Shown here piece by piece: positions 35,809 to 46,311 of a DNA stretch of 64,000 bases. The notes beneath the pieces were generated by a model that had not been told where the DNA came from, did not search any database, and saw only the letters and a list, made by a program, of their open reading frames with translations. Origin of the DNA: Sedimenticola thiotaurini (GTDB lineage: Bacteria > Pseudomonadota > Gammaproteobacteria > Chromatiales > Chromatiaceae); contig NZ_CP011412.1 in NCBI RefSeq assembly GCF_001007875.1, forward strand, positions 186,001-250,000. Reading direction: 5' to 3'. Each line of letters begins with the position of its first letter. Position 1 is the first letter of the stretch. The position numbers and the translations under genes are program-made.

Positions 35809-36735
35809 TCACAGTGACGCGAAGTAGGTGATCATTCGCGCCCGTTGTTCGGGATCGGGAAGCTGTCCCCAGCCCGCCTGCATATTGTCCCGCATGTGTT
35901 TGACCTTTGTGGTGGCCGGAATGGCGCAGGTCACCGCCGGGTGGGAGACGGCAAACTTCAGGAAGAACTGTCCCCAACTGGCACAGCCGAACTCCTCTGC
36001 CCATGCCGGTACGGGTTTGCCCTTTACCTTGCGGAACAGGGCGCCGCGTTGAAACGGCCGGTTCACAATCACTCCGATGCCCCGTTCCTGGGCAATCGGC
36101 AGCAGACGTGACTCCGCCTCCCGGTTGCCCAGGTTGTAGGTCAATTGCACGAAATCGAACGGATGCTGCTGCAGGATGCGCTCCAGAGCGTTGTGGTCCC
36201 GGCCGTGGGAGGTGGTGATGCCCACATAACGGATCGTCCCATCGGCCTTCATCTGCAACAGGCTCTCCAGGTGAGTCTCCCAATCCAGCAGGTTGTGGAT
36301 CTGCATCAGGTCGAAACGCTCCACACCCCACAGGCGCCGGGACTCTTCCATCTGGCGGAGACCGCTCTCCCGCCCGCGGGTCCACACCTTGGTGGCGGCA
36401 AACAGATTTTTCTCCCCGTTTATGGTCGGCAGCAGCTGACCAATCACCTGCTGGGCCGAGCCGTACATGGGGGAGGAGTCGATCATGCCACCACCGTGAT
36501 CGAAAAACGCCTGTATCACCTCCCCCAGACGGGCCAGCATGTCGGCATCACCGCCGGTCTCAAAAGTACGTGAAGTACCCATGCCGATCACCGGCAGCAG
36601 TTCGCCACTTGAGGGGATCGCCTTGCGTATGGTCTGGTTGGCTGCGGCAACACCGCCGGGCAGTAACAGACCGGCGGCCAGGCTGGCGCTGGCCTGCATA
36701 AACTGACGACGGTTCAGGATTGGTAGATGGGGCAT
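35809..36735 (-). CDS. Tat-exported aldo/keto reductase
   Basis: A 308-aa aldo/keto reductase-fold protein with a twin-arginine signal (NRRQFMQASASLAAGLLLPGG, Arg9-Arg10). The catalytic Asp-Tyr-Lys-His tetrad is partly visible: D in MIDSSPMYGSA with the Tyr, Lys in AATKVWTRG, and His in LMQIHNLLDW. The C-terminal CAIPATTKVKHMRDNM is the cofactor-binding end. Export after folding implies a periplasmic oxidoreductase that carries its cofactor. The substrate is unknown. It lies 3 bp downstream of the carrier gene 36739-38043 and is co-transcribed with it. Confidence 0.9.
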   Translation of the reverse strand: MPHLPILNRRQFMQASASLAAGLLLPGGVAAANQTIRKAIPSSGELLPVIGMGTSRTFETGGDADMLARLGEVIQAFFDHGGGMIDSSPMYGSAQQVIGQLLPTINGEKNLFAATKVWTRGRESGLRQMEESRRLWGVERFDLMQIHNLLDWETHLESLLQMKADGTIRYVGITTSHGRDHNALERILQQHPFDFVQLTYNLGNREAESRLLPIAQERGIGVIVNRPFQRGALFRKVKGKPVPAWAEEFGCASWGQFFLKFAVSHPAVTCAIPATTKVKHMRDNMQAGWGQLPDPEQRARMITYFASL

Positions 36736-36738
36736 GTT

Positions 36739-38043
36739 TTACACCTCTTCAGAATGGCGGGTCTCCGCCAGCTTCACCTGCTGGCGTCCCAGGGAAAATG
36801 CGATTCCGGCCCAGATCAGGGCCAGTGGTACGGCGATCAGGGCGATGCCGCCAAGGCCCATGCCCAGGCTGCGCATGCCGGCGTAGATCCAGGCGCTGAC
36901 CGCATCGCCACTGCGATAAATCAGGGTATCGATCAGATTCTTCGCCTTGTACTTCTCCTCTCTGGTCAACACTACATATAGCATCTCCCGGGCCGGGCGC
37001 ATGATGGCGTAGTTCCCGGCCCGTCGGATCACCTGCACCACCAGCAGTACCATCAGTACCGGCGCCATGCTGAGCACGGTGAAACCGATGCTGAGCAGCA
37101 GGGGGATAATGGCCAGTACGGTGGCCAGTCCGAACCATTTGATCAGCCGACTGGTCAGGAACAGTTGCAGCAGCAGGGTCAGGCCATTGACGGTCAGGTC
37201 GATGGCGGCGAATACCGCGGTGCGCTGTGCAGAATCGGAAAATGCGTCCCGTACAATCTGCGCCTGCATCAGGTAAAGGAAGGTGGCCAGGGTGGTGAAC
37301 AGCAGCATTAACAGGCAGATGCCCAGCAGATAGGGTGAGCGTATCACCAGCCGGATACCGTCCCAGATACCGCCGCCCAGCAACTGGTCCGCATCCGGTA
37401 CCGGGTGATCGGTCGGCCGGTTCCCCGACCAGCGCGACAGCCGGGCGATACAGAAAATGGCCCAAACCAGCAGTAGTGCCGAAACCAACAGCAGGTTTCT
37501 TGCCCCCAGTGGTTGTACCAGCAGGGTGGTCAGGGCCGGGCCGGCCAGGGCCCCCAGGGTGCCGCCGGCGGCGATGAAACCGAACAGGCGCCGCGCCTGA
37601 TGATCGGCCCAGATATCGGTCATGAAGCTCCAGAACACCGATACCACGAACAGATTGAACACACTGGCCCAGATAAAAAAGGCTCTCGCCACGGTCGGCG
37701 AGGCGCGCTGCTGATCCATTAACAGGTAAAACAGCAGCAGTGCCAGGATAAAAAAGCCGTACACATAAGGCAGAAAGCGGCGCCGGGGAAAACGGGAGCT
37801 GACCCAGCCAAACAGCGGGATCGCCGCTGTCATGGCCAGCAGGGTGCCGGTAAACAGCCACTGCAGATTCTCCACGCCACCCAGCACGCCCATCTCGTCC
37901 CGCATGGGGCGGATGATGTAGTAGCTGCAGAGCAGGGCGAAGAAGTAACTGAATGACCAGAGCAGTGCGGTCACTTCATCCCGCGCAACCTGTACCGACC
38001 GGAGTAACAGTTGGTGCACGGGGAACTTGGGACGGGGCATCAC
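36739..38043 (-). CDS. MFS-fold carrier resembling NTP/NDP exchange transporters
   Basis: A 434-aa inner-membrane protein with 12 predicted transmembrane segments. The start ALLWSFSYFFALLCSYYIIRPMRDEMG and the later FWSFMTDIWADHQARRLFGFIAAGGTLGA are typical of bacterial TlcC/NTP-NDP exchanger-like MFS proteins in free-living Proteobacteria, whose true substrate is unclear. Start ATG-ATG at 38043 with weak ribosome site. The aldo/keto reductase follows directly, implying a shared task. Confidence 0.8.
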   Translation of the reverse strand: MMPRPKFPVHQLLLRSVQVARDEVTALLWSFSYFFALLCSYYIIRPMRDEMGVLGGVENLQWLFTGTLLAMTAAIPLFGWVSSRFPRRRFLPYVYGFFILALLLFYLLMDQQRASPTVARAFFIWASVFNLFVVSVFWSFMTDIWADHQARRLFGFIAAGGTLGALAGPALTTLLVQPLGARNLLLVSALLLVWAIFCIARLSRWSGNRPTDHPVPDADQLLGGGIWDGIRLVIRSPYLLGICLLMLLFTTLATFLYLMQAQIVRDAFSDSAQRTAVFAAIDLTVNGLTLLLQLFLTSRLIKWFGLATVLAIIPLLLSIGFTVLSMAPVLMVLLVVQVIRRAGNYAIMRPAREMLYVVLTREEKYKAKNLIDTLIYRSGDAVSAWIYAGMRSLGMGLGGIALIAVPLALIWAGIAFSLGRQQVKLAETRHSEEV

Positions 38044-38248
38044 GACTCCTTGATGGCAAACACGGGATGATGCGGGATCATAAAACCGCCTGGCTATTTT
38101 TGCTAACTATAGCCTGTTCGGGTAGCCTGATCCCCTGGCTGGCCCGGTGCCGGGGTTGCCGGAAGATTTTCCCTTTTGGTACATTCATCCTATCTGAGTC
38201 AGACGTACATAGATAACAGCTTATAAGACTTGTCCAGGGAGAAATCCT

Positions 38249-39445
38249 ATGGTTAGTGCAGAAGATCTGATATCTGGTGAGCCGTCGAATCAATCGTCCG
38301 GGAACGGTCGGGAAGCCGGGCGATCTGTTGAACCACCGAAGGTGCTGCGGGATCTGGCCGCCGAGGCGGATGTGCATTTCAATGGTGACCGGCCCTGGGA
38401 TATCCAGGTGTTCCATCCATCGGTCTACCGGCGCATCCTGCTGCAGGGGTCGCTCGGATTCGGAGAGTCCTTTATGGATGGGCTTTGGACCTCCCGGCGA
38501 CTCGATGAAACCATCTACCGATTGTTGTCCAGTGATCTGGATCAACGCATCAATCGACGTATCCGGTTGCGCTGGATGGGGGCGTTGCTGCGCAATCTGC
38601 TGTTTAATCGCCAGTCACGCAAGCGGGCCTTCCAGGTGGGTGAGCAGCACTATGATATCGGCAACGATATCTATACCGCGATGCTGGATTCCACCATGAG
38701 CTACAGCTGTGGCTACTGGCCCCGGGCAGACAGTCTGGAGCAGGCGCAACGGGCCAAGCTGGATCTGATCTGCCGGAAACTGAATCTCCGTCCCGGCCTG
38801 CGGCTGCTGGATATCGGTTGTGGTTGGGGTGGTCTGGCCCGGCATGCGGCCGAACATTACGGTGTCACCGTTGACGGTATCACCGTCTCCCGGGAGCAGC
38901 TGACCCTGGCCCGGCAGCGATGCGATGGATTGCCGGTCAATCTTCAGTTGATGGACTACCGGGATCTCGACGGCCGTTACGATCGGGTGGTCTCGGTGGG
39001 CATGTTCGAGCATGTCGGTCCTAAGAATTACGCGACCTTTTTCCAGACCGTTGACCGGGTGCTTGATGATCAGGGTATCTTCCTGCTGCATACCATCGGT
39101 GAGCAGAATGACACCATTGCCACCGATCCCTGGATAGACAAATATATATTTCCCAATGGCAAGATCCCCTCACCGCAACGCCTGATAGCGGCCTTTCAGC
39201 CCGGTTTCGTACTGGAGGATTGGCACAATTTCGGTGGGGACTACGATCGCACCCTGATGGCCTGGTGGAAACGTTTCGATGCGGCCTGGCCCTCGTTACA
39301 GGGGCGCTATGACCAGCGTTTCTACCGTATGTGGAAATACTATCTGCACAGTTGCGCCGGCTATTTCCGCTCCCGCCAGGGGCAGTTGTGGCAACTGGTA
39401 CTGACCAAACGGAAGCGCCCCCCCACCTACCGATCCCTGCGCTAG
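38249..39445 (+). CDS. cfa: Cyclopropane-fatty-acyl-phospholipid synthase
   Basis: An S-adenosylmethionine-dependent enzyme of 398 aa that converts unsaturated phospholipid chains to cyclopropane forms at the membrane. The SAM site is LLDIGCGWGGLARHAAEHYG. Other family marks are QHYDIGNDIYTAMLDSTMSYSCGYW (quoted around the active-site Cys), VSVGMFEHVGPKNY and HTIGEQ. Length and order match E. coli Cfa. It has an AGGGAG ribosome site and stands alone, divergent from the carrier gene. Confidence 0.96.
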   Translation: MVSAEDLISGEPSNQSSGNGREAGRSVEPPKVLRDLAAEADVHFNGDRPWDIQVFHPSVYRRILLQGSLGFGESFMDGLWTSRRLDETIYRLLSSDLDQRINRRIRLRWMGALLRNLLFNRQSRKRAFQVGEQHYDIGNDIYTAMLDSTMSYSCGYWPRADSLEQAQRAKLDLICRKLNLRPGLRLLDIGCGWGGLARHAAEHYGVTVDGITVSREQLTLARQRCDGLPVNLQLMDYRDLDGRYDRVVSVGMFEHVGPKNYATFFQTVDRVLDDQGIFLLHTIGEQNDTIATDPWIDKYIFPNGKIPSPQRLIAAFQPGFVLEDWHNFGGDYDRTLMAWWKRFDAAWPSLQGRYDQRFYRMWKYYLHSCAGYFRSRQGQLWQLVLTKRKRPPTYRSLR

Positions 39446-39475
39446 GAGAAGGCCAGAACAGGGGCGGAGATTCTG

Positions 39476-39766
39476 TTAGCCGCCGTCCACGATAAACAGT
39501 GTGCAGTCGGCGTTGTCCAGACGCATGGCCTTGACCGGGGCATACTCATCCGAGTCCACAAATGCCTGGGCGCTCCTCATGTCGGGGAATTCGATGATCA
39601 CTATCCGGGTGGGTGTCCACAGCTCGCTCTGCCTGATATCCATGACGCCTCCCCTGACGCGATAGACACCGCCGAATTTTTCAGCAATCGGTTTGGCCAG
39701 CCTTTTGTACTCTTCATACCGGTCTGGATTGTTGATCCGGGTGTCTACCACCAGGTATGCGCTCAT
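39476..39766 (-). CDS. DUF1330 family protein
   Basis: A 96-aa dimeric alpha-beta-barrel type protein: SAYLVVDTRINNPDRYEEYK at the start, GGVYRVRGG in the middle and the ending RIVIIEFPDMRSAQAFVDS are the family marks. Function is unknown. ATG 39766 follows GGAGAACAATTC; the earlier in-frame codon lies in the hairpin region and is rejected. It lies downstream of the carbonic anhydrase gene, from which it is separated by a hairpin. Confidence 0.88.
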   Translation of the reverse strand: MSAYLVVDTRINNPDRYEEYKRLAKPIAEKFGGVYRVRGGVMDIRQSELWTPTRIVIIEFPDMRSAQAFVDSDEYAPVKAMRLDNADCTLFIVDGG

Positions 39767-39798
39767 GAATTGTTCTCCGGTTGCGTGGTGGGACACCC

Positions 39799-39829
39799 AC
39801 TGCGGGCAGCATGGGCGGCTGCCCGCAGT
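39799..39829 (-). terminator. Perfect 12-bp hairpin after the carbonic anhydrase gene
   Basis: ACTGCGGGCAGC (39799-39810) and GCTGCCCGCAGT (39818-39829) with a 7-nt loop, 22 nt past the carbonic anhydrase stop. It has no U-tract on the minus strand, so full termination before the DUF1330 gene is uncertain. Confidence 0.5.
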
Positions 39830-39850
39830 TAGGTGGGCTGACTTTGCTGT

Positions 39851-40432
39851 TTAGCGAGCCCTACCCGCTGCGGTCGCTTCGGGTACTTCCACCAGCTTCC
39901 CGGTTTTGCAGTCGTAGATGTAGCCGTAGATGGGGATATCCCCGGGCACCATCGGGCTGTTCCGGATACGCTGTACATCCTCCAGCACGCTTTGCGCCTG
40001 GTCACTGATGGTCAGCCAGTTGATGTACTTGCCGTCAGTGGTTCCACCGCCGGCATTGCTGTCGTGCCAGCCGTCTGCATCTACCGTGGCGGTTTTCAGG
40101 CTGCCGGACAGCAGATCCCCCATGATCTCGTTGGTGAAGGTCTCCATGCCGCAATCGGTGTGGTGGATGACAAACCACTCCCGGGTGCCGAGCAACTTGT
40201 AGGAGATCACCAGGGAGCGGATTGCGTCGTCACTGGCCCGGCCGCCGGCGTTGCGGATCACATGGGCATCACCCTCGGCGAGGCCGGCATACTTGGCTGG
40301 GTCAAGTCGGGCGTCCATACAGGTGAGAATGGCGAACTGGCGTCCCGGGGGCATGGGCAGATTACCCTTGTCACCAAACTCTGCTGCGTAACTGCTATTG
40401 GCGGACAGTACCTCTTTGACGATGTTACTCAT
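39851..40432 (-). CDS. Beta-class carbonic anhydrase
   Basis: A zinc enzyme of 193 aa that interconverts CO2 and bicarbonate. Zinc ligands and dyad: C38 and D40-R42 in [11 protein letters not shown]91 and C94 in [10 protein letters not shown]. The compact size and [21 protein letters not shown] place it among the short actinobacterial/archaeal-like (type with CMDARLDP) beta enzymes. ATG 40432 (MSNIVKEVL) has GAGAGGAGT upstream; the longer open frame to 40555 is not protein-like. The cytoplasmic location suggests bicarbonate supply for carboxylation. Confidence 0.93.
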   Translation of the reverse strand: MSNIVKEVLSANSSYAAEFGDKGNLPMPPGRQFAILTCMDARLDPAKYAGLAEGDAHVIRNAGGRASDDAIRSLVISYKLLGTREWFVIHHTDCGMETFTNEIMGDLLSGSLKTATVDADGWHDSNAGGGTTDGKYINWLTISDQAQSVLEDVQRIRNSPMVPGDIPIYGYIYDCKTGKLVEVPEATAAGRAR

Positions 40433-40639
40433 TTTGTTACTCCTCTCTGGTTTATAGCATCCTGTAAGATCAGGATTTTTGTTATGGCTTTTTGCCGGAA
40501 CCCCGTGGGTTACCGGGTGCAGGGCTTGAACAGTACCTGTGTCGGGTGACTGCAAACCATTATCATTATAGGAGCTGCTGCCAGGATAGGGAGGGGTCTT
40601 TACCTTGTTTGTCAGATGGGATTTTGCACGGTAAAAAAA

Positions 40640-40666
40640 GGGGCGCCCATCGCTGATGGGCGCCCC
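40640..40666 (-). terminator. Rho-independent terminator of glcB
   Basis: On the minus strand GGGGCGCCCATC, a 3-nt loop and the complementary arm are followed directly by TTTTTTTACC. It is a textbook intrinsic terminator, 25 nt downstream of the malate synthase stop codon, and the only hairpin in this window with a strong U-tract. Confidence 0.93.
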
Positions 40667-40690
40667 GGTGGTATGGGTTAACGGCTCTGA

Positions 40691-42868
40691 TCAGGCCTGG
40701 GCATATTTGGCCTTGGCTTCACGACGACGGGCATGCAGCACCGGTTCGGTGTAACCGCTGGGCTGCTCGCAACCCTTGAACACCAGGTCACAGGCGGCCT
40801 GGAAGGCAACACCATCGAACTCCGGTGCCATGTTCCGGTAGTTCGGGTCGCCGGCATTCTGCCGGTCCACCACGGCGGCCATCCGTTTCAGGGTCTCCAT
40901 CACCTGCGCTTCGCTGCAGATGCCGTGACGCAGCCAGTTGGCGATGTGCTGGCTGGAGATACGCAGGGTGGCGCGATCCTCCATCAGGCCCACATCGTTG
41001 ATATCCGGCACTTTGGAGCAGCCGATACCCTGGTCAATCCAGCGCACCACATAACCCAGGATACCCTGGGCATTGTTATCCAGCTCCTGCTGGATCTCTT
41101 CGGCACTGTAGCTGCGATCCCCCATCAGCGGGATGGTCAGAATATCGTCCAGGCTGGCCAGTTCACGGTATGCCAGCTCTTCCTGGCGTTGCGCCACGTT
41201 GACCTGGTGATAGTGGGTGGCATGCAGGGTGGCAGCGGTGGGTGAGGGGACCCAGGCGGTGTTGGCGCCAGCCAGGGGATGGGCAATCTTGGCTTCCAGC
41301 ATATTGGCCATCTGGTCGGGGATCGGCCACATGCCCTTGCCGATCTGGGCGCGACCCTTCAAACCGCAGCGCAGGCCGATATCCACGTTCCAGTCTTCAT
41401 AGGCCTTGATCCAGGGCAGCTGTTTCATCTCTTCCTTGCGGGCTACCGGGCCGGCCTCCATGCTGGTATGAATCTCGTCACCGGTGCGATCCAGGAAACC
41501 GGTGTTGATAAACACCACCCGCTCCCGGGCCGCCTGGATACAGGCCTTCAGGTTCACCGTGGTGCGGCGCTCCTCGTCCATGATGCCCACCTTGATGGTG
41601 TTGCGCTCCAGACCCAGCGCCTCCTCGATACGGCTGAACAGCTCGCAGGTGAAGGCGACCTCTTCCGGACCGTGCATTTTCGGTTTGACAATATAGATGC
41701 TGCCGGTTCGGCTGTTACGGTATTTGCCGTTGCCCTTCAGGTCGTGTAGCGAGATCAGGGCGGTTATCATGCCGTCCATAATGCCTTCCGGGATCTCGTC
41801 GCCATTGCGGTCGAGGATCGCCTCGTTGGTCATCAGGTGGCCCACGTTCCGGAAGAACAGCAGGCTGCGGCCCGGCAGGGTCAGGGTGCCGCCACCCGGG
41901 GTGGTGTAGGTGCGATCCGGGTTCAGATGGCGGGTGATCTGCTTGCCGCCCTTCTCCATCTCGGCGCTGAGGTTACCCATTACCAGCCCCAGCATATTGG
42001 CGTAGACCTCCGCCTTGTCCTCGGCATCGACCGCAGTGACCGAATCCTCGCAGTCCTGGATGGTGGTGATGGCCGCTTCCAGAATCACGTCCTTGATACC
42101 GGCCCGGTCGTCGTGGCCGATCTCCGATTGCCGGTCGATCTGGATCTCCAGGTGCAGACCGTTGTTTTTCAGCAGGATGGCAGTGGGGTTATCACCATCT
42201 CCGTTGAATCCCACCAGCTTTTCCGGTTGGGCCAGCCCGGTGCGGCTGTCGTTACGCAGGGTGGCGGACAGTTTTCCGGTGATGATCTGATATTCGATCA
42301 CATCTTTGTGGCTGCCCTCGGCCAGGGGTACCGCCTGGTCCAGCAGTTCCCGGGCCGCCTCGATCACCCGGGCTCCACGGGCCGGATTGTAGCTGCCGGT
42401 CAGGGCCAGGTCACCGCTCTGCTCGATGGCATCGGTGCCGTACAGGGCATCGTACAGGCTGCCCCAGCGGGCGTTGGCGGCGTTCAGCGCGTAGCGGGCG
42501 TTGTTGATCGGCACCACCAGCTGTGGTCCGGCCATTTCCGCGATCTCCGGATCCACGTTGTCAGTTTCGATGGTGAAATCCTCCACCTCCGGCAGCAGGT
42601 AGCCGATCTCCATCAGGAACGCCTTGTAGGCGGCGGCGTCCAGCGGTTTGCCCGCCTGTTTCTGATGCCACTGGTCGATCTGGCGCTGCAGCTCATCACG
42701 TCGCGCCAGCAAGGCACGGTTTTTCGGGGTCAGGTCATTGACGATCTGCTCCAGTTCCGTCCAGAAGGTGGTGCTGTTGATACCGCTTCCGGGTAAGATC
42801 TGGCTCTCTACTAACTCTTTGATCACGTTGGCGATTTTTAGTCCGCCGATCTGGGTGCGTGCTGTCAT
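40691..42868 (-). CDS. glcB: Malate synthase G
   Basis: Condenses glyoxylate and acetyl-CoA to malate. The 725-aa length is the G isoform. Marks: start [16 protein letters not shown], the catalytic barrel with [56 protein letters not shown] and the Asp/Glu-containing [17 protein letters not shown] near the C-terminus. No isocitrate lyase is nearby, so the glyoxylate source (glycolate oxidation or a distant aceA) cannot be seen. It is monocistronic with its own intrinsic terminator. Confidence 0.97.
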   Translation of the reverse strand: MTARTQIGGLKIANVIKELVESQILPGSGINSTTFWTELEQIVNDLTPKNRALLARRDELQRQIDQWHQKQAGKPLDAAAYKAFLMEIGYLLPEVEDFTIETDNVDPEIAEMAGPQLVVPINNARYALNAANARWGSLYDALYGTDAIEQSGDLALTGSYNPARGARVIEAARELLDQAVPLAEGSHKDVIEYQIITGKLSATLRNDSRTGLAQPEKLVGFNGDGDNPTAILLKNNGLHLEIQIDRQSEIGHDDRAGIKDVILEAAITTIQDCEDSVTAVDAEDKAEVYANMLGLVMGNLSAEMEKGGKQITRHLNPDRTYTTPGGGTLTLPGRSLLFFRNVGHLMTNEAILDRNGDEIPEGIMDGMITALISLHDLKGNGKYRNSRTGSIYIVKPKMHGPEEVAFTCELFSRIEEALGLERNTIKVGIMDEERRTTVNLKACIQAARERVVFINTGFLDRTGDEIHTSMEAGPVARKEEMKQLPWIKAYEDWNVDIGLRCGLKGRAQIGKGMWPIPDQMANMLEAKIAHPLAGANTAWVPSPTAATLHATHYHQVNVAQRQEELAYRELASLDDILTIPLMGDRSYSAEEIQQELDNNAQGILGYVVRWIDQGIGCSKVPDINDVGLMEDRATLRISSQHIANWLRHGICSEAQVMETLKRMAAVVDRQNAGDPNYRNMAPEFDGVAFQAACDLVFKGCEQPSGYTEPVLHARRREAKAKYAQA

Positions 42869-43037
42869 GTAATGCCCTTGTTGCAGTTAATCGATTCGAA
42901 TGGCGTCATTCATGCCCGCGACGCGGAGCGTATCCGTGTCGTATCTGGTTAATCTAAGCCGGGTCAGGAGATAACGGTAAATAATCAGTCTATCAAAACC
43001 CTGTATGGAGTATACCCCAGGAAAACAGGGATATAAC

Positions 43038-44270
43038 TTAATCACCTTCCGAGAGCAGTCGGGCCAGGGGGCGCTCATTGATCGGCAGGTGAATGACTCC
43101 TGCCAGCAGTCCCAGTACCACGCCTGCCCACCAGACCGCATCGTAGGTGCCGGTGGTATCGTACAGCCGGCCGCCCAGCCAGACACCGATGAAGCTGCCC
43201 AGTTGGTGGCTGAAAAAGACAATGCCGAACAGGGTTGCCATGTAGCGCACACCAAACACCTGGGCCACGATGCCGGAGGTCAGTGGTACGGTGGAGAGCC
43301 AGAGAATGCCCATCACAGCAGCGAACAGATAGATGGTCAGATCGGTTTTCGGTGCCAGCAACATGGCGGTGATCACGATCGCCCGGCTGAAATAGATAAA
43401 CGCAAGACCGCTTTTCTTACTCCAACGGGTACCGGCGGCGCCGGACAGGAAGGAGCCGGCGATATTGAACAGGCCGATCAGGGCCAGCGCGTAGGCCCCC
43501 ACCTCCGGCGACAGTCCCAGGTCCTTCACATAGGAGGGGAAGTGCACGGTGATAAAGGCGACATGGAAACCGCACACAAAGAAGCCGCTGGTGAGCAGCA
43601 CAAAGCCGCGATGCCCCGCCGCTTCCCGCAGCGCCGCACCGAGGCTCTGATCGAAGTGCGGCTCTCCCGGGTGGCTGTCACTGCCCGGCAGAACCAGTGC
43701 CAGGGGGATAATCAACAGTGCCGTGGCGGCCAGGATCAGCAGAGCGGCCGACCAGCCGAAGGCGCTGATAAACTGCTGACCCAGCGGGGAGAACAGCACC
43801 TGTCCCAGGGAGCCGGCGGCGGTACCCAGGCCCAGCACCAGGGTGCGCCGTTCCGGCCCCACCGCACGGGCCATGGCGGCCAGGGTGATGGAGAAGGCCG
43901 AGAAGGCGATGCCGAGACCGGTCAGCACACCTCCGAACAGCTGCAGACCCAGGCTGGTGTCGCTGGTGGCCATGCCCCAGACCCCCAGGCCATAGAGCAG
44001 TGCGCCGAAGGAGAGTACCCGGGTCGGGCCATAACGATCGGCCATCGCCCCGGCTACGGGTACCCCGATGCCCCAGAGCAGGTTCTGAATCGCCATGGCA
44101 ATGGCGAAGGTCTCCCGACTCCAACCGTAGGTCAGAGTCATGGGCTCCAGAAACAGGCCGAATACCGAACGGATACCAAAGCCGATCATGGCGATCAGGC
44201 AGCCGGCGATGATCACCAGCAGCGGAGTCCGCCAACTGGGTGACGTCGGGTTGGGGGGAAGTCTGGGCAT
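43038..44270 (-). CDS. MFS transporter (oxalate/formate-antiporter-like)
   Basis: A 410-aa carrier with 12 transmembrane segments. The N-terminal FGIRSVFGLFLEPMTLTYGWSR and the loop GAMADRYGPTRVLSFGALLYG are typical of monocarboxylate/oxalate-formate-type MFS proteins. The substrate is unknown. The ATG at 44270 (MPRLPPNP) is preferred; two earlier in-frame codons add a non-hydrophobic 23-residue extension. It follows glcB upstream on the same strand with a 169-nt gap. Confidence 0.86.
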   Translation of the reverse strand: MPRLPPNPTSPSWRTPLLVIIAGCLIAMIGFGIRSVFGLFLEPMTLTYGWSRETFAIAMAIQNLLWGIGVPVAGAMADRYGPTRVLSFGALLYGLGVWGMATSDTSLGLQLFGGVLTGLGIAFSAFSITLAAMARAVGPERRTLVLGLGTAAGSLGQVLFSPLGQQFISAFGWSAALLILAATALLIIPLALVLPGSDSHPGEPHFDQSLGAALREAAGHRGFVLLTSGFFVCGFHVAFITVHFPSYVKDLGLSPEVGAYALALIGLFNIAGSFLSGAAGTRWSKKSGLAFIYFSRAIVITAMLLAPKTDLTIYLFAAVMGILWLSTVPLTSGIVAQVFGVRYMATLFGIVFFSHQLGSFIGVWLGGRLYDTTGTYDAVWWAGVVLGLLAGVIHLPINERPLARLLSEGD

Positions 44271-44465
44271 GGGGGACGCGGCTCCTCCGGGGAGAGTGGC
44301 CATGCTACCTGATCGGCAGGGAGTTGATAACAGCACCAATCCGGGGGGAATTGCAGCAGTTGAGGGAGTATGGTCGGGTGGGGCAGATCGCCTGGCGGCT
44401 GTGTCCGGTTGATTAATCGGGTATGATTTTCGATTAATTCGAACTCAGGTGCGGTCGTTACCCCT

Positions 44466-45083
44466 ATGTCGGCAGAAAGTGCCCTGGCCTTCTTCGTGGC
44501 CATCTTTATCTTCTCCATCACTCCGGGACCGGGTGTGTTCGCCATTCTGGCGCGGGCCATGACAGAGGGAGCGGCCGCCTGCGTGGCTCTGGCTCTGGGG
44601 ATGGCCATCAGTGATATCGTCTACCTGGTGTTCGCCTGTTACGGTCTGGCGGCCATCGCGGAGCACTGGGGCGGACTGTTCACCCTGATTCGGATCCTGG
44701 GGGCCGCTTACCTGCTCTACCTGGGCTGGAAGATGTGGCACACCCGCCCCAGCCTGGCGGCTGAAGCCGGGGCGGTGAAATCGGCAGACCAGTTGAAGAG
44801 CTTTGTCCAGGGTTTCCTGATTTCCGCCTCCAATCCGAAGGTGATCCTGTTTTATATCGCCTTTCTACCGACCTTTATGGATTTGAACGTGCTGACTTCC
44901 CGGGATATTGCGCTGGTGGCGCTGATCACCCTGCTGGGCCTGATGCTGGGGTTGATGCTGATCGCCGTCTCCGCCTCCTGGGCACGCCGAAAGTTCCGCT
45001 CTGAACGGGCCATGCATGGCCTGAACCGGGTGGCCGGGTCCATCATGATAGCGGCCGGTACCTATCTCGGCCTGCGTCACTGA
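44466..45083 (+). CDS. LysE/RhtB-family amino-acid exporter
   Basis: A 205-aa inner-membrane exporter with about six transmembrane segments. Family marks: SITPGPGVFAILARAMTEG near the N-terminus, LRIL/IRILGAAYLLYLGWKMW in the middle and SASNPKVILFYIAFLPTFM. Such proteins expel amino acids such as threonine, homoserine or lysine. The specific substrate is not predictable. It is followed 42 bp later by an EamA permease on the same strand. Confidence 0.9.
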   Translation: MSAESALAFFVAIFIFSITPGPGVFAILARAMTEGAAACVALALGMAISDIVYLVFACYGLAAIAEHWGGLFTLIRILGAAYLLYLGWKMWHTRPSLAAEAGAVKSADQLKSFVQGFLISASNPKVILFYIAFLPTFMDLNVLTSRDIALVALITLLGLMLGLMLIAVSASWARRKFRSERAMHGLNRVAGSIMIAAGTYLGLRH

Positions 45084-45125
45084 TTCCGCCCACTCCTCCG
45101 TCCACTCCCGATCCGAGCGCAGCCC

Positions 45126-46064
45126 ATGCCCCATCGTAAGAGCCATCTTGATCCCCTGGCCATGCTTCTGCTGCTGGTACTGTGCGCCAGCTGGGGGTTG
45201 CAGCAGGTGGCGGTGAAGCTGGCCAGCGTGGGTATCTCGCCTTTTTTTCAGGCCGGCATCCGCTCCCTGGGTGCGGCGCTGCTACTGCTGGTGTGGATGT
45301 GGCTGCGGCGTGTCCCGATCCTGCAGCGGGATGGCTCCGGGCGCTGGGGTGTGTTGGCCGGCTTGCTGTTTGGCAGCGAGTTTATGCTGATCTTCTGGGG
45401 GTTGGAGTTTACCACCGCCTCCCGGGCGGTGATCTTTCTCTACCTGTCACCCTTTGTGGTCGCCATCGGTGCCCACTTCTTCGTCGCCGGTGAACGGCTG
45501 CGCTGGCTCCAGGTGGTGGGCCTGGTGGGGGCGTTTGCCGGCATCCTGCTGGTGTTTGGCGAGTCCATCCGGTTACCGTCCGCAGAGATGCTGATCGGTG
45601 ACAGCATGCTGGTACTGGCGGCGCTGCTCTGGGGTTCCACTACGGTGGTGATCAAGGCGTCGGTGCTGCGCTCCCTGGCGCCGAGCAAGACCCTGCTTTA
45701 CCAACTCGGCGTCTCCGCTCCATTGCTGCTGCTGGCCTCCTGGGGGGCGAATGAGCCGGGCATTACCCGCCTGACCCCGCTGATCCTGGGCAGTCTGCTG
45801 TTCCAGACCCTGTGGATCGCCTTTGTCACCTACCTGGCCTGGTTCTGGCTGGTTCGGCACTACCCGGCGGGCCGTCTCACCGCCTTCACCTTTCTGACCC
45901 CCCTGTTTGGGGTACTGGCCGGCCATCTGGTGCTGGATGAGCCGCTCTCGCCGGCACTGCTGGCGGCGCTGCTGTTGGTCGGGCTGGGTATCTACCTGGT
46001 GAATCGCCCACCACCTAAGGTGCTCCCGGGGGAGTTGGCGGAGCGGCAGAACAGCTCGGGCTGA
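45126..46064 (+). CDS. EamA-domain (DMT superfamily) permease
   Basis: A 312-aa membrane protein with ten segments in two EamA repeats: LVLCASWGLQQVAVKLAS opens the first, and VLAALLWGSTTVVIKASV the second. These drug/metabolite transporters move small metabolites, often amino acids or bases. It is probably co-transcribed with the LysE gene. The tail PPPKVLPGELAERQ is cytoplasmic. Confidence 0.9.
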   Translation: MPHRKSHLDPLAMLLLLVLCASWGLQQVAVKLASVGISPFFQAGIRSLGAALLLLVWMWLRRVPILQRDGSGRWGVLAGLLFGSEFMLIFWGLEFTTASRAVIFLYLSPFVVAIGAHFFVAGERLRWLQVVGLVGAFAGILLVFGESIRLPSAEMLIGDSMLVLAALLWGSTTVVIKASVLRSLAPSKTLLYQLGVSAPLLLLASWGANEPGITRLTPLILGSLLFQTLWIAFVTYLAWFWLVRHYPAGRLTAFTFLTPLFGVLAGHLVLDEPLSPALLAALLLVGLGIYLVNRPPPKVLPGELAERQNSSG

Positions 46065-46311
46065 AGGGTACCTGGTCTTATCGGCAGGGGATTTATCGCT
46101 CTGGCGGACCGGATAGCCGGGCTTATTCGGGCAGGCTATGCGAATTTTGCATGACCCGGTTGCGTGATTTCGATTGTCACCCTTCCTATCATGGTTTTAG
46201 GCTCTATGCTTGAAAGATGGTCAGGCCGGGCAATCCATACCGTCTGGGAACTGGACGGTGGAAGTTGATCGGTCCCTGGAAACAGCAATAACCAACATCG
46301 GGATATTGAGC

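Noticed and set aside
41837-42796. 319-aa plus-strand frame opposite malate synthase
   Set aside because: Shadow of glcB, which is clearly coding on the minus strand.
43005-44243. 412-aa plus-strand frame opposite the MFS gene
   Set aside because: Gln/Gly/His-rich shadow frame of a GC-rich membrane-protein gene with no ribosome site or family pattern.
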